NCBI RefSeq assembly: GCF_008642375.1
Contig: NZ_CP029194.1
Span: 8,116,501 to 8,180,500 of the forward strand
DNA from: Streptomyces venezuelae
GTDB taxonomy: Bacteria > Actinomycetota > Actinomycetes > Streptomycetales > Streptomycetaceae
Length of the DNA stretch: 64,000 bases
Reading direction: 5' to 3'
Notes under the pieces: model-generated
What the model was told of the DNA's origin: nothing
The model's database searches: none
What the model saw: the letters and a program-made list of their open reading frames with translations, nothing else
Shown here: piece after piece, positions 1 through 7,326 of the stretch
Layout of the letters: each line of letters begins with the position of its first letter
Numbering within the stretch: position 1 is the stretch's first letter
Position numbers and translations under genes: made by a program

Positions 1-23
1 GACCGCACCAGGCACAGCCTGCC

Positions 24-428
24 ATGACGTTCGAACGGATGCTGGAACGCGTGCGCTACGAAGGCGCCTACCCCACCCGCGAACGCGCCGAGGAAGCCGT
101 CCGCACCGTCCTGGCCGCCCTCGGCCGACAGCTCGTCGGCGACGAACGCGTCGACCTCGCCCAGGCCCTGCCCGTCGAAGCCGCCCTCGCCCTGACCGCC
201 CAGATCCCCGCCACCGAACGGCTCACCGGCTGGAACTTCGTCAAGGACATCGCCGCCCGCACCGGCACCAGCCCGGCCATCGCCCGCTGGGACACCGGCG
301 CCGTACTCGCCGTCGTCACCCGCCTCACCGGCCCCGACCTCCTCACCCGCATCCTCCACCAACTCCCCACCGGCTACGCACTCCTCTTCGGTCAGCCCGA
401 ACTTCGCCAGCCACAGCCCGCAGCGTGA
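24..428 (+). CDS. DUF2267 domain protein
   Basis: A 134-residue soluble protein with the DUF2267 pattern: an N-terminal 'MTFERMLERVRYEGAYPTRE' segment, then helices resembling 'AVRTVLAALGRQL' and 'LAQALPVEAALAL'. The family has no settled biochemical role and often sits beside stress or redox genes in actinobacteria. The ATG follows a weak ribosome binding site only 23 bases from the window edge, so operon partners upstream cannot be seen. Its position beside the persulfide regulon may be coincidental, since no CstR-like operator lies in front of it in this window. Confidence 0.8.
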   Translation: MTFERMLERVRYEGAYPTRERAEEAVRTVLAALGRQLVGDERVDLAQALPVEAALALTAQIPATERLTGWNFVKDIAARTGTSPAIARWDTGAVLAVVTRLTGPDLLTRILHQLPTGYALLFGQPELRQPQPAA

Positions 429-756
429 CGCGGTAGTTGCAGCAATACCCAGGCCGGCACCCCGGGCAGGCTCTCAAGGCCGGAGGTGCCGCAAGGCGAA
501 CTCCGGCGTTGCGTAGGGCCGCCCTGCGGAGCCCCATGCGGGTGCGGTGGTGGCGGCGCCTGGGATGTGTCCGGCGGGGGTTTCGGCGTCGTCGATGGAG
601 GCGTGGTCCAGCTCCGCTTCCGTCGGCAGCTGCCAGAAGCGGCGAGCATGGGCAGAGACGGCGTACGAGACGCCGCTACGCGGGATCCGCTGGGCGCACC
701 GTACGGCGGCCTCGGGGACGGCCGGTGGGTCAGCTCTGCGCGGCATTCCGACAGGC
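429..756. other. intergenic stretch, no supported gene
   Basis: This stretch between the convergent DUF2267 and DUF302 genes has no recognisable gene. A minus-strand frame at about 474-776 has protein-like composition (for example 'ARRFWQLPTEAELDHASIDD'), but I recognise no family and it has no clear start. It may be a decayed gene. I see no strong terminator hairpin. Confidence 0.4.
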
Positions 757-1155
757 TCACGTACTGCCTTCCACAACGGTGGCGAGTGCGGCGTCGAGGC
801 GGCGTGCCGCCTCGTCCGAGACGGGGGCCATGGCTTCGACGCCGGTGAGAGTGACCATGGTGACGGGGTCGATCGCCTGCACGATCACCTCGTCGCCTTC
901 GGTGCGGACCACGACGTTGCAGGGCAGCAGCAGTCCGACCGAGCGGTCGGCGTCCAGGGCCTGACGGGCGAGTGGGGGGTTGCATGCTCCGAGGATCAGG
1001 TAGGGCTCCATGTCGTGGCCGAGTTTCGCCTTGAGCGTGGCCTGTACGTCGATCTCGGTCAGGATGCCGAAGCCCTGGCCGGCGAGGGCACGCCGGACGG
1101 TCTCCACCGTCTCGTCGAAGGCTCCGGCGACTCTGATGGTGCGGTCGTAGTGCAT
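757..1155 (-). CDS. DUF302 domain protein
   Basis: Starts at the ATG at 1155, which has a GAGGTGA ribosome binding site just upstream; the frame extends further upstream but lacks such a site. The 132-residue product has the DUF302 core: 'RALAGQGFGILTEIDVQATL', then 'YLILGACNPPLARQAL', then 'LLLPCNVVVR'. DUF302 proteins often accompany sulfur-oxidation and persulfide genes. The gene reads in the same direction as the thioredoxin gene 145 bases upstream, with no operator or promoter visible between, so the two probably form one CstR-controlled transcript. Two cysteines (GAC, LPC) are candidates for persulfide carriage; that is inference. Confidence 0.8.
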   Translation of the reverse strand: MHYDRTIRVAGAFDETVETVRRALAGQGFGILTEIDVQATLKAKLGHDMEPYLILGACNPPLARQALDADRSVGLLLPCNVVVRTEGDEVIVQAIDPVTMVTLTGVEAMAPVSDEAARRLDAALATVVEGST

Positions 1156-1300
1156 GTCTTCACCTCGCTGTTCGGATGGCGACCGCCTCGGCGTGCCACC
1201 GCCGCGGTCGTCGTGCTGCTGGCGGTCGGCCCGGGGCAAGGCCGCGAACAGCATGATGTCCTGACGTACCGCCCAGAGGTGGACGACAGGCGCTGAGGGA

Positions 1301-1681
1301 CTATCCCAAGTCCTTCGGTTCGGCCGTGCGGGAGGCAGCCTGCCTGTGGACGTCGTCCATGTCGATGGACCGGATCCCGGTGATCAGTTCCTCCAGGGCC
1401 TGTGGCGCCAGTGCGCCGGGCTGTGCGTAGAGCACGGTCCGGTCGCGGACGGCCATCAGGGTGGGGACGGAGGAGATCCGGAAGGCATCGGCGAGTTCCG
1501 GCTGCGCCTCGGTGTCGACCTTGCCGAAGACGATGTCCGGGTGGCGCTGGGCCGCCCGCTCATAGACGGGACCGAACATGCGGCACGGTCCGCACCATCC
1601 GGCCCAGAAGTCGATCAGCACGATCTCCGAGCCCGTGACGGTGTCCTCGAAGTCTTCCTTGGTCAGCTCGATGGTCGGCAT
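1301..1681 (-). CDS. thioredoxin
   Basis: Thioredoxin-fold protein of 126 residues with the catalytic WCGPC motif near residue 30 and the cis-proline 'SVPTLM' segment. I place the start at the ATG at 1681 because a GGAGGAGA site lies about 10 bases ahead; a GTG three codons upstream would abut that site. It probably reduces protein or small-molecule persulfides made by the rhodaneses next door. The promoter region carries a 22-bp palindromic CstR-type operator (1699-1720), so this thiol reductant appears to be induced together with the persulfide dioxygenase. DUF302 follows on the same strand. Confidence 0.9.
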   Translation of the reverse strand: MPTIELTKEDFEDTVTGSEIVLIDFWAGWCGPCRMFGPVYERAAQRHPDIVFGKVDTEAQPELADAFRISSVPTLMAVRDRTVLYAQPGALAPQALEELITGIRSIDMDDVHRQAASRTAEPKDLG

Positions 1682-1701
1682 GGGTTCCACTCTCCTCCCG
1701 T

Positions 1702-1717
1702 ATACCCGGTGGGGTAT
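1702..1717. promoter_or_regulatory. CstR-type operator 1
   Basis: ATACCC-GGTG-GGGTAT, extended to a 22-bp inverted repeat with 9-bp perfect arms (CGTATACCC / GGGTATACG, 1699-1720). It lies just upstream of the thioredoxin ribosome binding site and overlaps the expected -10 region of the leftward promoter, whose -35 may be TTGAAC (complement of 1725-1730). Six such sites lie in the first 5.4 kb and none was noticed elsewhere in the window. The form matches operators described for CsoR/CstR-family repressors. Confidence 0.75.
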
Positions 1718-1781
1718 ACGACAGGTTCAACGGGCGTAGGGGTGGGTGTGTTCCATGCCCTCGCGCTCCATTGCCTCTCGT

Positions 1782-1797
1782 ATACCTGGGGGGGTAT
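1782..1797. promoter_or_regulatory. CstR-type operator 2
   Basis: ATACCT-GGGG-GGGTAT, one mismatch from the consensus half-site. It abuts the -35 element TTGACA (1798-1803) of the rightward rhodanese promoter. With operator 3 it brackets that promoter, so repressor could bind on both sides of RNA polymerase. Confidence 0.7.
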
Positions 1798-1827
1798 TTG
1801 ACATCGCCGGCGGGAGGCGCTTACCGT
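1798..1827 (+). promoter_or_regulatory. promoter of the rhodanese gene
   Basis: TTGACA at 1798-1803, an 18-base spacer and TACCGT at 1822-1827 fit a vegetative (HrdB-type) promoter with the TAnnnT -10 typical of Streptomyces. Predicted transcription would start near 1834, just before operator 3 at 1838. Confidence 0.5.
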
Positions 1828-1837
1828 CGACGATGTA

Positions 1838-1853
1838 ATACCCAGGGGGGTAT
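1838..1853. promoter_or_regulatory. CstR-type operator 3
   Basis: ATACCC-AGGG-GGGTAT, a full consensus site lying over the predicted transcription start and just before the ribosome binding site (GGAGGTGG at 1856-1863) of the rhodanese gene. Occupancy here should block initiation. Confidence 0.75.
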
Positions 1854-1872
1854 CTGGAGGTGGATCTCGCTC

Positions 1873-2199
1873 ATGGCTCGTGAAGTGGACCTGGATACCT
1901 TCGCCGCCGCCTGGAGTGCCGGCGCCGTCGTTCTCGACGTGCGGGAGCCGGAGGAGTATCGGGCGGCGCACGTGCCCGGTGCGCACCTCGCCCCACTCTC
2001 GACGCTGGGCGCCGCGCCGCCCCGCGTGCCCGAAGGGCGAACGGTGTATGTGATCTGTGCGAGCGGCAACCGCAGCCAGTGGGTCGCGGACCGCCTTGCC
2101 GCCGCCGGGATGGATGCCCTTTCTGTCGCCGGTGGGACCCGGGGCTGGGCCGGCGCGGGCCGCCCGGTCGTGACGGGGTCCGCCCCCGGGGCGGTCTGA
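1873..2199 (+). CDS. single-domain rhodanese (sulfurtransferase)
   Basis: A 108-residue rhodanese domain with the conserved 'VVLDVREPEEYRAAHVPGA' start and active-site loop 'CASGNRS', whose Cys accepts a sulfane sulfur. The small cytosolic protein would move persulfide sulfur between thiols and feed the downstream dioxygenase. The ATG at 1873 is chosen for its GGAGGTGG site 10 bases upstream; the frame runs further upstream but crosses the operator. Transcription is expected from the bracketed promoter at 1798-1827. A separate operator lies between this gene and the next, so the two may be independently controlled. Confidence 0.9.
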   Translation: MAREVDLDTFAAAWSAGAVVLDVREPEEYRAAHVPGAHLAPLSTLGAAPPRVPEGRTVYVICASGNRSQWVADRLAAAGMDALSVAGGTRGWAGAGRPVVTGSAPGAV

Positions 2200-2256
2200 C
2201 TCTTCCCTGTTCCTGCGCCCGCCCTTCGGGGAGTGGGCCGCTTTTTGACCTCTCAA

Positions 2257-2272
2257 ATACCCCCCAGGGTAT
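2257..2272. promoter_or_regulatory. CstR-type operator 4 with overlapping promoter
   Basis: ATACCC-CCCA-GGGTAT inside a 22-bp inverted repeat with perfect 9-bp arms (CAAATACCC / GGGTATTTG, 2254-2275). A -35-like TTGACC lies at 2245-2250, and the site covers the spacer and -10 of the promoter expected to drive the persulfide dioxygenase gene starting at 2299. This placement is classic for a steric repressor. Confidence 0.75.
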
Positions 2273-2298
2273 TTGAGTCACCGCTTACGGAGGCTTCC

Positions 2299-3687
2299 GT
2301 GTTCTTCGCCCAGTACTACCTCGACTGCCTCTCCCAGGCGTCGTACATGATCGCCGACGAGACGACCGGTCGGGCCGTGGTCGTCGACCCCCGCCGGGAC
2401 ATCTCCGAGTACCTGGCGGACGCCGAGGCCCGCGGCTTCAGCGTGATCGGCGTCATCAACACCCACTTCCACGCGGACTTCGTCGCCGGCCACCTGGAGA
2501 TGGCGGCCGAGACCGGTGCGTGGATCGGTTACGGCCGGCGAGCCGAGACCGAGTACCCCATCCGCAAGCTCGCCGACGGCGAGATGATCAGCCTGGGCGA
2601 CGTCACTCTGGAGATCATGGAGACGCCCGGGCACACCCCGGAGTCGATCAGCGTGCTGGTCCACGAGCACGGCGAGGACACCGTCCCGTACGGGGTGCTC
2701 ACCGGCGACGCGCTGTTCATCGGCGACGTGGGCCGCCCCGACCTGCTCGCCTCCATCGGCGTCTCCGCCGACGAACTCGGCGCCATGCTCCACGACAGCG
2801 TGCAGAACAAGCTGATGGGCCTGCCGGACGAGGTGAGGGTCTTCCCCGCGCACGGCGCCGGGTCCGCCTGCGGCAAGAACCTCTCGACCGAGAGGCAGTC
2901 CACCATCGGCGAGCAGCGAGCCACCAACTACGCCTGCGCGCCCATGGCGCAGGACGACTTCGTGGCCCTCGTGACGGCCGGTCAGTCCGCCGCCCCCGGC
3001 TACTTCGCCTACGACGCGATCCTCAACCGCAGTGAGCGTCCGCTGTTCGACCCGGCCTCCGCGCCCAGGCCGCTGAGCGTCGAGGACTTCACCGGCCTCC
3101 GTGCCTCCGGCGCCGTGGTCGTCGACGCCCGAGACCCGCAGGAGTTCGCCGCCGGACACCTGCGCGGCGCGGTGAACGTTCCGGCCGACGGACGGTTCGC
3201 CGAGCAGGCCGGCACCATCCTGCCCGCCGACGCCGACCTGCTGGTCGTCGCCCCCCAGAACCGCGAGGAGGAGATCGTCACGCGCCTGGCCCGGATCGGC
3301 TTCGACCGCGTGGCCGGCTACCTGCGCTCCCCGGACGACGCCCTGACCGCACTGGCCGACGAGGTCACCCCGGCCAGCCGCCTCACCGCCGCTCAGGTCC
3401 GCGCCGCCCTCACGGGCGCCAACCCGCCGGTCGTCATCGACGTCCGCAACTGCGGCGAGCGCGGAGACAGCGGCTTCATGGACGGCGCCCTGCACATCGC
3501 GCTCGGCGAACTGCCGCACCGCCTGGACGAGATTCCCAGGGATCGGCCCCTGGTCCTCCACTGCGCGGGCGGCCACCGCTCCTCGATCGCCGCGAGCCTG
3601 CTGCGCCACCACGGCTTCGCCGACGTCTCCGACATCCTCGGCGGCTACGCCGCCTGGGCCCTGACGGAAGTCCCCGCCGCCGTCTGA
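2299..3687 (+). CDS. cstB: persulfide dioxygenase-rhodanese fusion (CstB-like)
   Basis: GTG start at 2299 behind ACGGAGG; 462 residues. The N-terminal metallo-beta-lactamase domain carries THFHADF (His56, His58, Asp60), a later His65, 'ETPGHTPES', 'LTGDALFIGD' and 'FPAHGAG', the mononuclear iron ligands of ETHE1/persulfide dioxygenases. A middle rhodanese-like domain ('VVVDARDPQEFAAGH') has no catalytic Cys, its loop reading 'VVAPQNREEE'. A C-terminal rhodanese has active loop 'CAGGHRS'. The order dioxygenase, pseudo-rhodanese, rhodanese matches Staphylococcus aureus CstB, which oxidises low-molecular-weight persulfides to sulfite or thiosulfate. It sits between rhodanese genes and has its own operator upstream. 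Oxidation products would leave through the TauE protein. Confidence 0.92.
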   Translation: MFFAQYYLDCLSQASYMIADETTGRAVVVDPRRDISEYLADAEARGFSVIGVINTHFHADFVAGHLEMAAETGAWIGYGRRAETEYPIRKLADGEMISLGDVTLEIMETPGHTPESISVLVHEHGEDTVPYGVLTGDALFIGDVGRPDLLASIGVSADELGAMLHDSVQNKLMGLPDEVRVFPAHGAGSACGKNLSTERQSTIGEQRATNYACAPMAQDDFVALVTAGQSAAPGYFAYDAILNRSERPLFDPASAPRPLSVEDFTGLRASGAVVVDARDPQEFAAGHLRGAVNVPADGRFAEQAGTILPADADLLVVAPQNREEEIVTRLARIGFDRVAGYLRSPDDALTALADEVTPASRLTAAQVRAALTGANPPVVIDVRNCGERGDSGFMDGALHIALGELPHRLDEIPRDRPLVLHCAGGHRSSIAASLLRHHGFADVSDILGGYAAWALTEVPAAV

Positions 3688-3779
3688 TCCGGCAGGCCGC
3701 AGCAGCCGGCGCACCCGCGACGGGGCCCTCGCCGCCCTGACGGGTACCGCCGGGAACGCCGGCCCCCCTACCCCCACGT

Positions 3780-3795
3780 ATACCCCGCCCCGTAT
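3780..3795. promoter_or_regulatory. degenerate CstR-type operator 5
   Basis: ATACCC-CGCC-CCGTAT: a perfect left half-site and a weak right half-site, 41 bases before the membrane rhodanese gene. Position and spacing match the other operators, but it is the weakest of the six and could give leakier control. Confidence 0.5.
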
Positions 3796-3835
3796 TCCTG
3801 TCCAGGGTGGGTCACTTCACCACGACGGAGTTTTC

Positions 3836-4420
3836 ATGACGACCGACGCCTCCCGCGCCACCGGCCTCACCCCCGCCACCCTCCAGCAGCTGATCAAGCA
3901 CGGACGCGGACCCCGTGTACTGGACGTGCGCACCCCGGGCGAGTTCCGGACGGTCCACATCCCCGGCTCCTACAACGTCCCGCTGGACACCCTGCGTGAG
4001 CACCGGGCCGAACTCCTGACCCACCTCGACGAGGACGTGGTCCTCGTCTGCCGCTCTGGGGCCCGTGCCGCCCAGGCCGAGCAGGCCCTCGCCGAGGCCG
4101 GCCTGCCCAACCTGCGCGTCCTGGACGGCGGCATGATGACCTGGGAGGCCGCCGGGGCCCCGGTCAACCGGGGCGAGGCGCGCTGGGACATGGAGCGCCA
4201 GGTCCGTCTGGTCGCCGGCTCGGTCGTCCTGGCCACCGGCCTCGTCGGTGTTTTGGTGCCCGGTGTGCATCTGATCGGTACGGCGATCGGCGCGGGCCTG
4301 ACGTACGCGGCGCTCAGCAATTCCTGCATGATGGGCGTCCTGCTCTCGAAGCTGCCCTACAACCGTGGTCCGCGCACCGACATCCGTACCGTGATCGCCT
4401 CCCTGCGGGACCGCTCGTGA
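3836..4420 (+). CDS. membrane-anchored rhodanese with DUF2892 tail (YgaP-like)
   Basis: A 194-residue protein. Residues 10-105 form a rhodanese domain ('RVLDVRTPGEFRTVHIPGSY', active loop 'CRSGARA'). The remainder holds two hydrophobic helices ('LVAGSVVLATGLVGVLVPG', 'LIGTAIGAGLTYAALSNSC'), the DUF2892 membrane hairpin seen in E. coli YgaP. It would handle persulfide sulfur at the inner face of the membrane. The gene ends in a GTGA overlap with the TauE gene, implying translational coupling with the exporter and a shared job of passing oxidised sulfur to export. Confidence 0.88.
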   Translation: MTTDASRATGLTPATLQQLIKHGRGPRVLDVRTPGEFRTVHIPGSYNVPLDTLREHRAELLTHLDEDVVLVCRSGARAAQAEQALAEAGLPNLRVLDGGMMTWEAAGAPVNRGEARWDMERQVRLVAGSVVLATGLVGVLVPGVHLIGTAIGAGLTYAALSNSCMMGVLLSKLPYNRGPRTDIRTVIASLRDRS

Positions 4421-5310
4421 TCACCCTCGTCCTCGTAGCGTCCGTCCTCATCGGCGTCAGTCTCGGCATCCTGGGCGGCGGTGGTTCCATCCTGACCGTG
4501 CCGATCCTGGTCTACCTGGCCGGTCAGGACACCAAGGAGGCCATCGCGACCTCCCTGTTCGTCGTCGGCGTGACCAGCCTGGTCGGGCTCGTCCCGCACG
4601 CCCGGGCCGGCCGGGTGCGCTGGCGCACCGGCCTGATCTTCGGCGCGGTCAGCATGATCGGCGCCTACGGCGGCGGGCGCCTCGCCGAGTACATCCCCGG
4701 CACTGTCCTGCTTGTGACCTTCGCGCTCATGATGCTCGCCACCGCCGCCGCCATGCTCCGCAAGTCCCGCAAGGCGAAGGCGGCCAAGCCCGCCCACGCC
4801 GAACTGCCCGTCAAGCACGTGATCGTCGAGGGCCTCGTCGTCGGCGCGGTCACCGGCCTGGTCGGCTCCGGCGGCGGATTCCTCGTCGTCCCCGCCCTCG
4901 CCCTGCTCGGCGGACTGCCCATGAGCGTCGCCGTCGGCACCTCGCTGTTGGTCATCGCGATGAAGTCCTTCTCCGGACTTGCCGGCCACCTCGCCGACAT
5001 ACAGATCGACTGGAACCTCGCCCTGATGGTCACCGCCGCGGCCGTCGTCGGCAGCCTCGTCGGCAGCCGCTTCGCCGGACGCATCCCCCAGGACACCCTG
5101 CGCAAGGCGTTCGGCTGGTTCGTCGTCGTCATGGGCGTCTTCGTCCTCGGCCGGCAACTGCCCACCGGAATCTGGGTCAGCCCGCTCGCCTGGACCGGTA
5201 TCGGCCTCGCGGTGGCGACCGCAGTGACCTGGGGCACAGTGCGGGCACGCCGCCCACCCGCCACGGACGCGCCCCAGGTAGGTTCCCGGGAATCGGCCGC
5301 ACACCCCTAG
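4417..5310 (+). CDS. tauE: TauE/SafE-family sulfite exporter
   Basis: A 297-residue membrane protein with about eight hydrophobic segments and the two family repeats beginning 'GVSLGILGGGGSILTVPIL' and 'GLVGSGGGFLVVPALALL'. TauE/SafE proteins export sulfite, sulfoacetate or related anions. Translationally coupled to the membrane rhodanese by a 4-base overlap. In staphylococcal cst loci a TauE protein accompanies CstR and CstB; here it probably removes sulfite or thiosulfate made by the dioxygenase. The charged tail after the last helix is not conserved. Confidence 0.88.
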   Translation: MITLVLVASVLIGVSLGILGGGGSILTVPILVYLAGQDTKEAIATSLFVVGVTSLVGLVPHARAGRVRWRTGLIFGAVSMIGAYGGGRLAEYIPGTVLLVTFALMMLATAAAMLRKSRKAKAAKPAHAELPVKHVIVEGLVVGAVTGLVGSGGGFLVVPALALLGGLPMSVAVGTSLLVIAMKSFSGLAGHLADIQIDWNLALMVTAAAVVGSLVGSRFAGRIPQDTLRKAFGWFVVVMGVFVLGRQLPTGIWVSPLAWTGIGLAVATAVTWGTVRARRPPATDAPQVGSRESAAHP

Positions 5311-5314
5311 CGTT

Positions 5315-5330
5315 ATACCCCAAGGGGTAT
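5315..5330. promoter_or_regulatory. CstR-type operator 6 (autoregulatory)
   Basis: ATACCC-CAAG-GGGTAT, consensus site directly before the regulator gene. A -10-like TATTCT at 5328-5333 overlaps its right edge. This implies that the CstR-type repressor limits its own expression. Confidence 0.75.
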
Positions 5331-5365
5331 TCTTGATTCCAGGGTCGGTGAGAAGGAGGAACCCG

Positions 5366-5632
5366 GTGAAGGTGGAAGAAGAGGCGGCGACCGCGGTCCT
5401 CAACCGGCTGCGGCGCGCTCAAGGGCAGCTCGCGGGCGTCATCGCCATGATCGAGGCCGGCCGCGACTGCAAGGACGTTGTCACCCAGCTCGCCGCCGTC
5501 TCCCGCGCCCTCGACCGGGCGGGCTTCAAGATCGTCGCGAGCGGTATGCGCCAGTGCCTGGCCGAGAGCGAGGACGGCGCACCCCCGATGAGCGAGCAGG
5601 AACTGGAGAAGCTCTTCCTCACGCTCGCGTGA
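5366..5632 (+). CDS. cstR: CstR-type persulfide-sensing repressor (CsoR family)
   Basis: GTG start at 5366 with AAGGAGGA 5 bases upstream; 88 residues, all-helical CsoR/RcnR fold ('LNRLRRAQGQLAGVIAMIEAG'). Cys35 ('GRDCKDVV') and Cys64 ('MRQCL') are 29 residues apart, as in CstR (Cys31/Cys60). The copper-binding His of true CsoR, four residues before the second Cys, is replaced by Gly ('ASGMRQC'). This argues for persulfide sensing by disulfide/polysulfide crosslinks rather than Cu(I) binding. It is preceded by its own operator and lies downstream of every predicted target, so it is the likely regulator of the six sites. Confidence 0.88.
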   Translation: MKVEEEAATAVLNRLRRAQGQLAGVIAMIEAGRDCKDVVTQLAAVSRALDRAGFKIVASGMRQCLAESEDGAPPMSEQELEKLFLTLA

Positions 5633-5884
5633 CACACGACGGCGACCGGTGGACATCCGCCGGCCGTCGTCGCTTCGCGCCGTGGGCAGGCGTGTGCGCG
5701 CCCAGCTCGCGACGGTCGGTCACCGGTTCCCTGCCCACGACCAAACCGACAACTGACCTGCCTGGCCGTCACCACAAGGCCGGTGCAGGACGACAGCTGC
5801 CGCACCGCAGCTCGGACCGCGTCACCGATCGGCACCCCAAGCCGGGTCCTCCTCAGCCGCATTCCCCAGGTCCGCGCTCATCGC

Positions 5885-6601
5885 TCAACGGTGTTCGGGG
5901 TTCTCGAAGTCGAACCGGCAGCCGGCGTCCCACTCGGAGCGCTGGTTTCCGTGGGCGGGGATGCCGCCGGTGTCCTTGAGCATCCTCGCCAGGTGGAGCT
6001 GGTTCCAGGTCATGAAGGTCGTGTTGCGGTTGGTGAAGTCGTTCTCCGGACCGCCGGAGCCGGGGTCGAGGTACGACGGGCCCGGGCCCGCCGGGCCGAC
6101 CCAGCCCGCGTCCGCCTGCGGCGGAATGACGTACCCGAGGTGCTGGAGGCTGTAGAGGACGTTCATCGCGCAGTGCTTGGCGCCGTCCTCGTTGCCGGTG
6201 ATCAGGCAGCCGCCTACACGACCGTAGTAGGCGTACTGGCCACGCTCGTTGAGGATCGACGAGCAGGCGTACAGCCGCTCGATCACCTTCTTCATGACTG
6301 AGGAGTTGTCTCCCAGCCATACGGGTCCAGCCAAGGTAAGGATGTCCGCGGCCATGACCTTCGAGTAGATGACCGGCCACTCGTCGGTCTCCCACCCGTG
6401 CTCGGTCATGTCGGGCCACACACCGGTGGCGAGGTCGAGATCCACCGCGCGCAGCACCTCAACCTCGACGCCCTGGCGCTCCATGATCCCGGTGCTGATG
6501 TCGATCAGCCCCTGCGTGTGGCTGCGCTCCGGAGAACGCTTGAGCGTGCAGTTGATCACCAGGGCGCGAAGGTCCCTGTAGGAAGCGCCGGAGTCGGTCA
6601 T
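5885..6601 (-). CDS. NAD(P)H-dependent FMN oxidoreductase, flavodoxin-like
   Basis: A 238-residue protein with an NADPH-dependent FMN reductase fold: 'RALVINCTLKRSPERSHTQGL' phosphate-binding loop at residues 13-33, 'ADILTLAGPVWLGDNSSVMKKV' flavin loop near residue 90, and 'GGCLITGNEDGAKHCAMNVL' near 130. Such enzymes reduce quinones, flavins or nitro/azo compounds. It has no CstR operator and reads leftward as a single gene. Conserved aromatic and Cys residues in the last third are typical of the actinobacterial subgroup; the substrate is unknown. Confidence 0.85.
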   Translation of the reverse strand: MTDSGASYRDLRALVINCTLKRSPERSHTQGLIDISTGIMERQGVEVEVLRAVDLDLATGVWPDMTEHGWETDEWPVIYSKVMAADILTLAGPVWLGDNSSVMKKVIERLYACSSILNERGQYAYYGRVGGCLITGNEDGAKHCAMNVLYSLQHLGYVIPPQADAGWVGPAGPGPSYLDPGSGGPENDFTNRNTTFMTWNQLHLARMLKDTGGIPAHGNQRSEWDAGCRFDFENPEHR

Positions 6602-6817
6602 CGATGTGTCCCCTTGCGGACGAGCTGGGTGGTCAGCCGGTCAAGCACACCCGGCTGCCGACGTCGACAGTGCCCCCGCTTGGTCCGGCCGAAGATCCGG
6701 TCCACTGTCTCGCCTCGTCGGGTGGAAGAGCCGGTCGCCGCGCCATCGGTCGCGGAGCCGGCTCCCCGATCACCCGCATGGCCCCGCACCGATGACATGT
6801 ATCCCCGAATCAGCTGT

Positions 6818-6925
6818 CACCGGCAGGTGATCGACGCGATCGCGTTCAGGTACCGCACCGGGACACCGTGGATGGACCTCCCCGAGTACCTCGGCTCGTG
6901 GAAACGAGACCGCCGCGCGTTCGGC
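6818..6925 (+). pseudogene. IS5-type transposase remnant
   Basis: Translation from 6818 gives 'HRQVIDAIAFRYRTGTPW' followed by 'MDLPEYLGSWK', matching the DUF4096-like N-terminal part of IS5-family transposases ('RQVIDAI..RYRTG.PWRDLP...G.W'). Nothing before or after continues the transposase in any frame and I see no terminal repeats, so this is a fragment. It runs directly into another gene remnant at 6939. Confidence 0.6.
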
Positions 6926-6938
6926 GGGCGCGCCCGCG

Positions 6939-7248
6939 ATGGACCGGTGGACCGCGCTGTGCCGGGCGGCGCGCACCTGGGCCCTTCGCCACCCGCACGC
7001 GTACGTGCTGGTCTACGGCCGGCCCCCGGATACACCCCGCCCGCCGGCGCCCTCGCACCCGCGGCACGGCTGGGACGCGTCTGCTGCGCATCGTGTCCGA
7101 CGCGCACGCCCACGGCGCGTTCGGCGAACCGCCGGCGGGACGGCCACCCGCCGCGGTGGACGCCGGCGGGACGGCCGCGGAACTCTCCTGCTTCGTCCAC
7201 GCCCACGCCTGCGCGGGTCCGGCGCGGCAGGCCGGCATCGGCATGTGA
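6939..7248 (+). pseudogene. TetR C-terminal domain remnant, frameshifted
   Basis: From 6939 one frame reads 'ARTWALRHPHAYVLVYGRPP', the signature of TetR ligand-binding domains of the WHG type ('A..WALAHPH.Y.L.YG.PVPGY'). The sense then continues in another frame near 7070 with 'RLLRIVSDAHAHGAFGEPPA' and ends by 7248. The DNA-binding half is absent. This is a broken tail of a regulator, plausibly cut by the adjacent IS5-type insertion. I infer loss of function. Confidence 0.45.
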
Positions 7249-7326
7249 AGACGGGGAGAGAAGCGGGAGCGGGAAGCACGGTGGAGGCGGCGGGGTCTCG
7301 GACCCTCACCGCCCCCTGTTCCGCAG

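Noticed and set aside
2278..3777. Long open frame on the minus strand opposite the persulfide dioxygenase gene
   Set aside because: Its translation is low-complexity Gly/Val/Arg typical of the antisense of a GC-rich gene, while the plus strand has clear domain motifs and an RBS.
5366..5632. Copper-sensing CsoR
   Set aside because: The His of the copper site is Gly here and all neighbours are sulfur-handling genes, so a persulfide sensor fits better.
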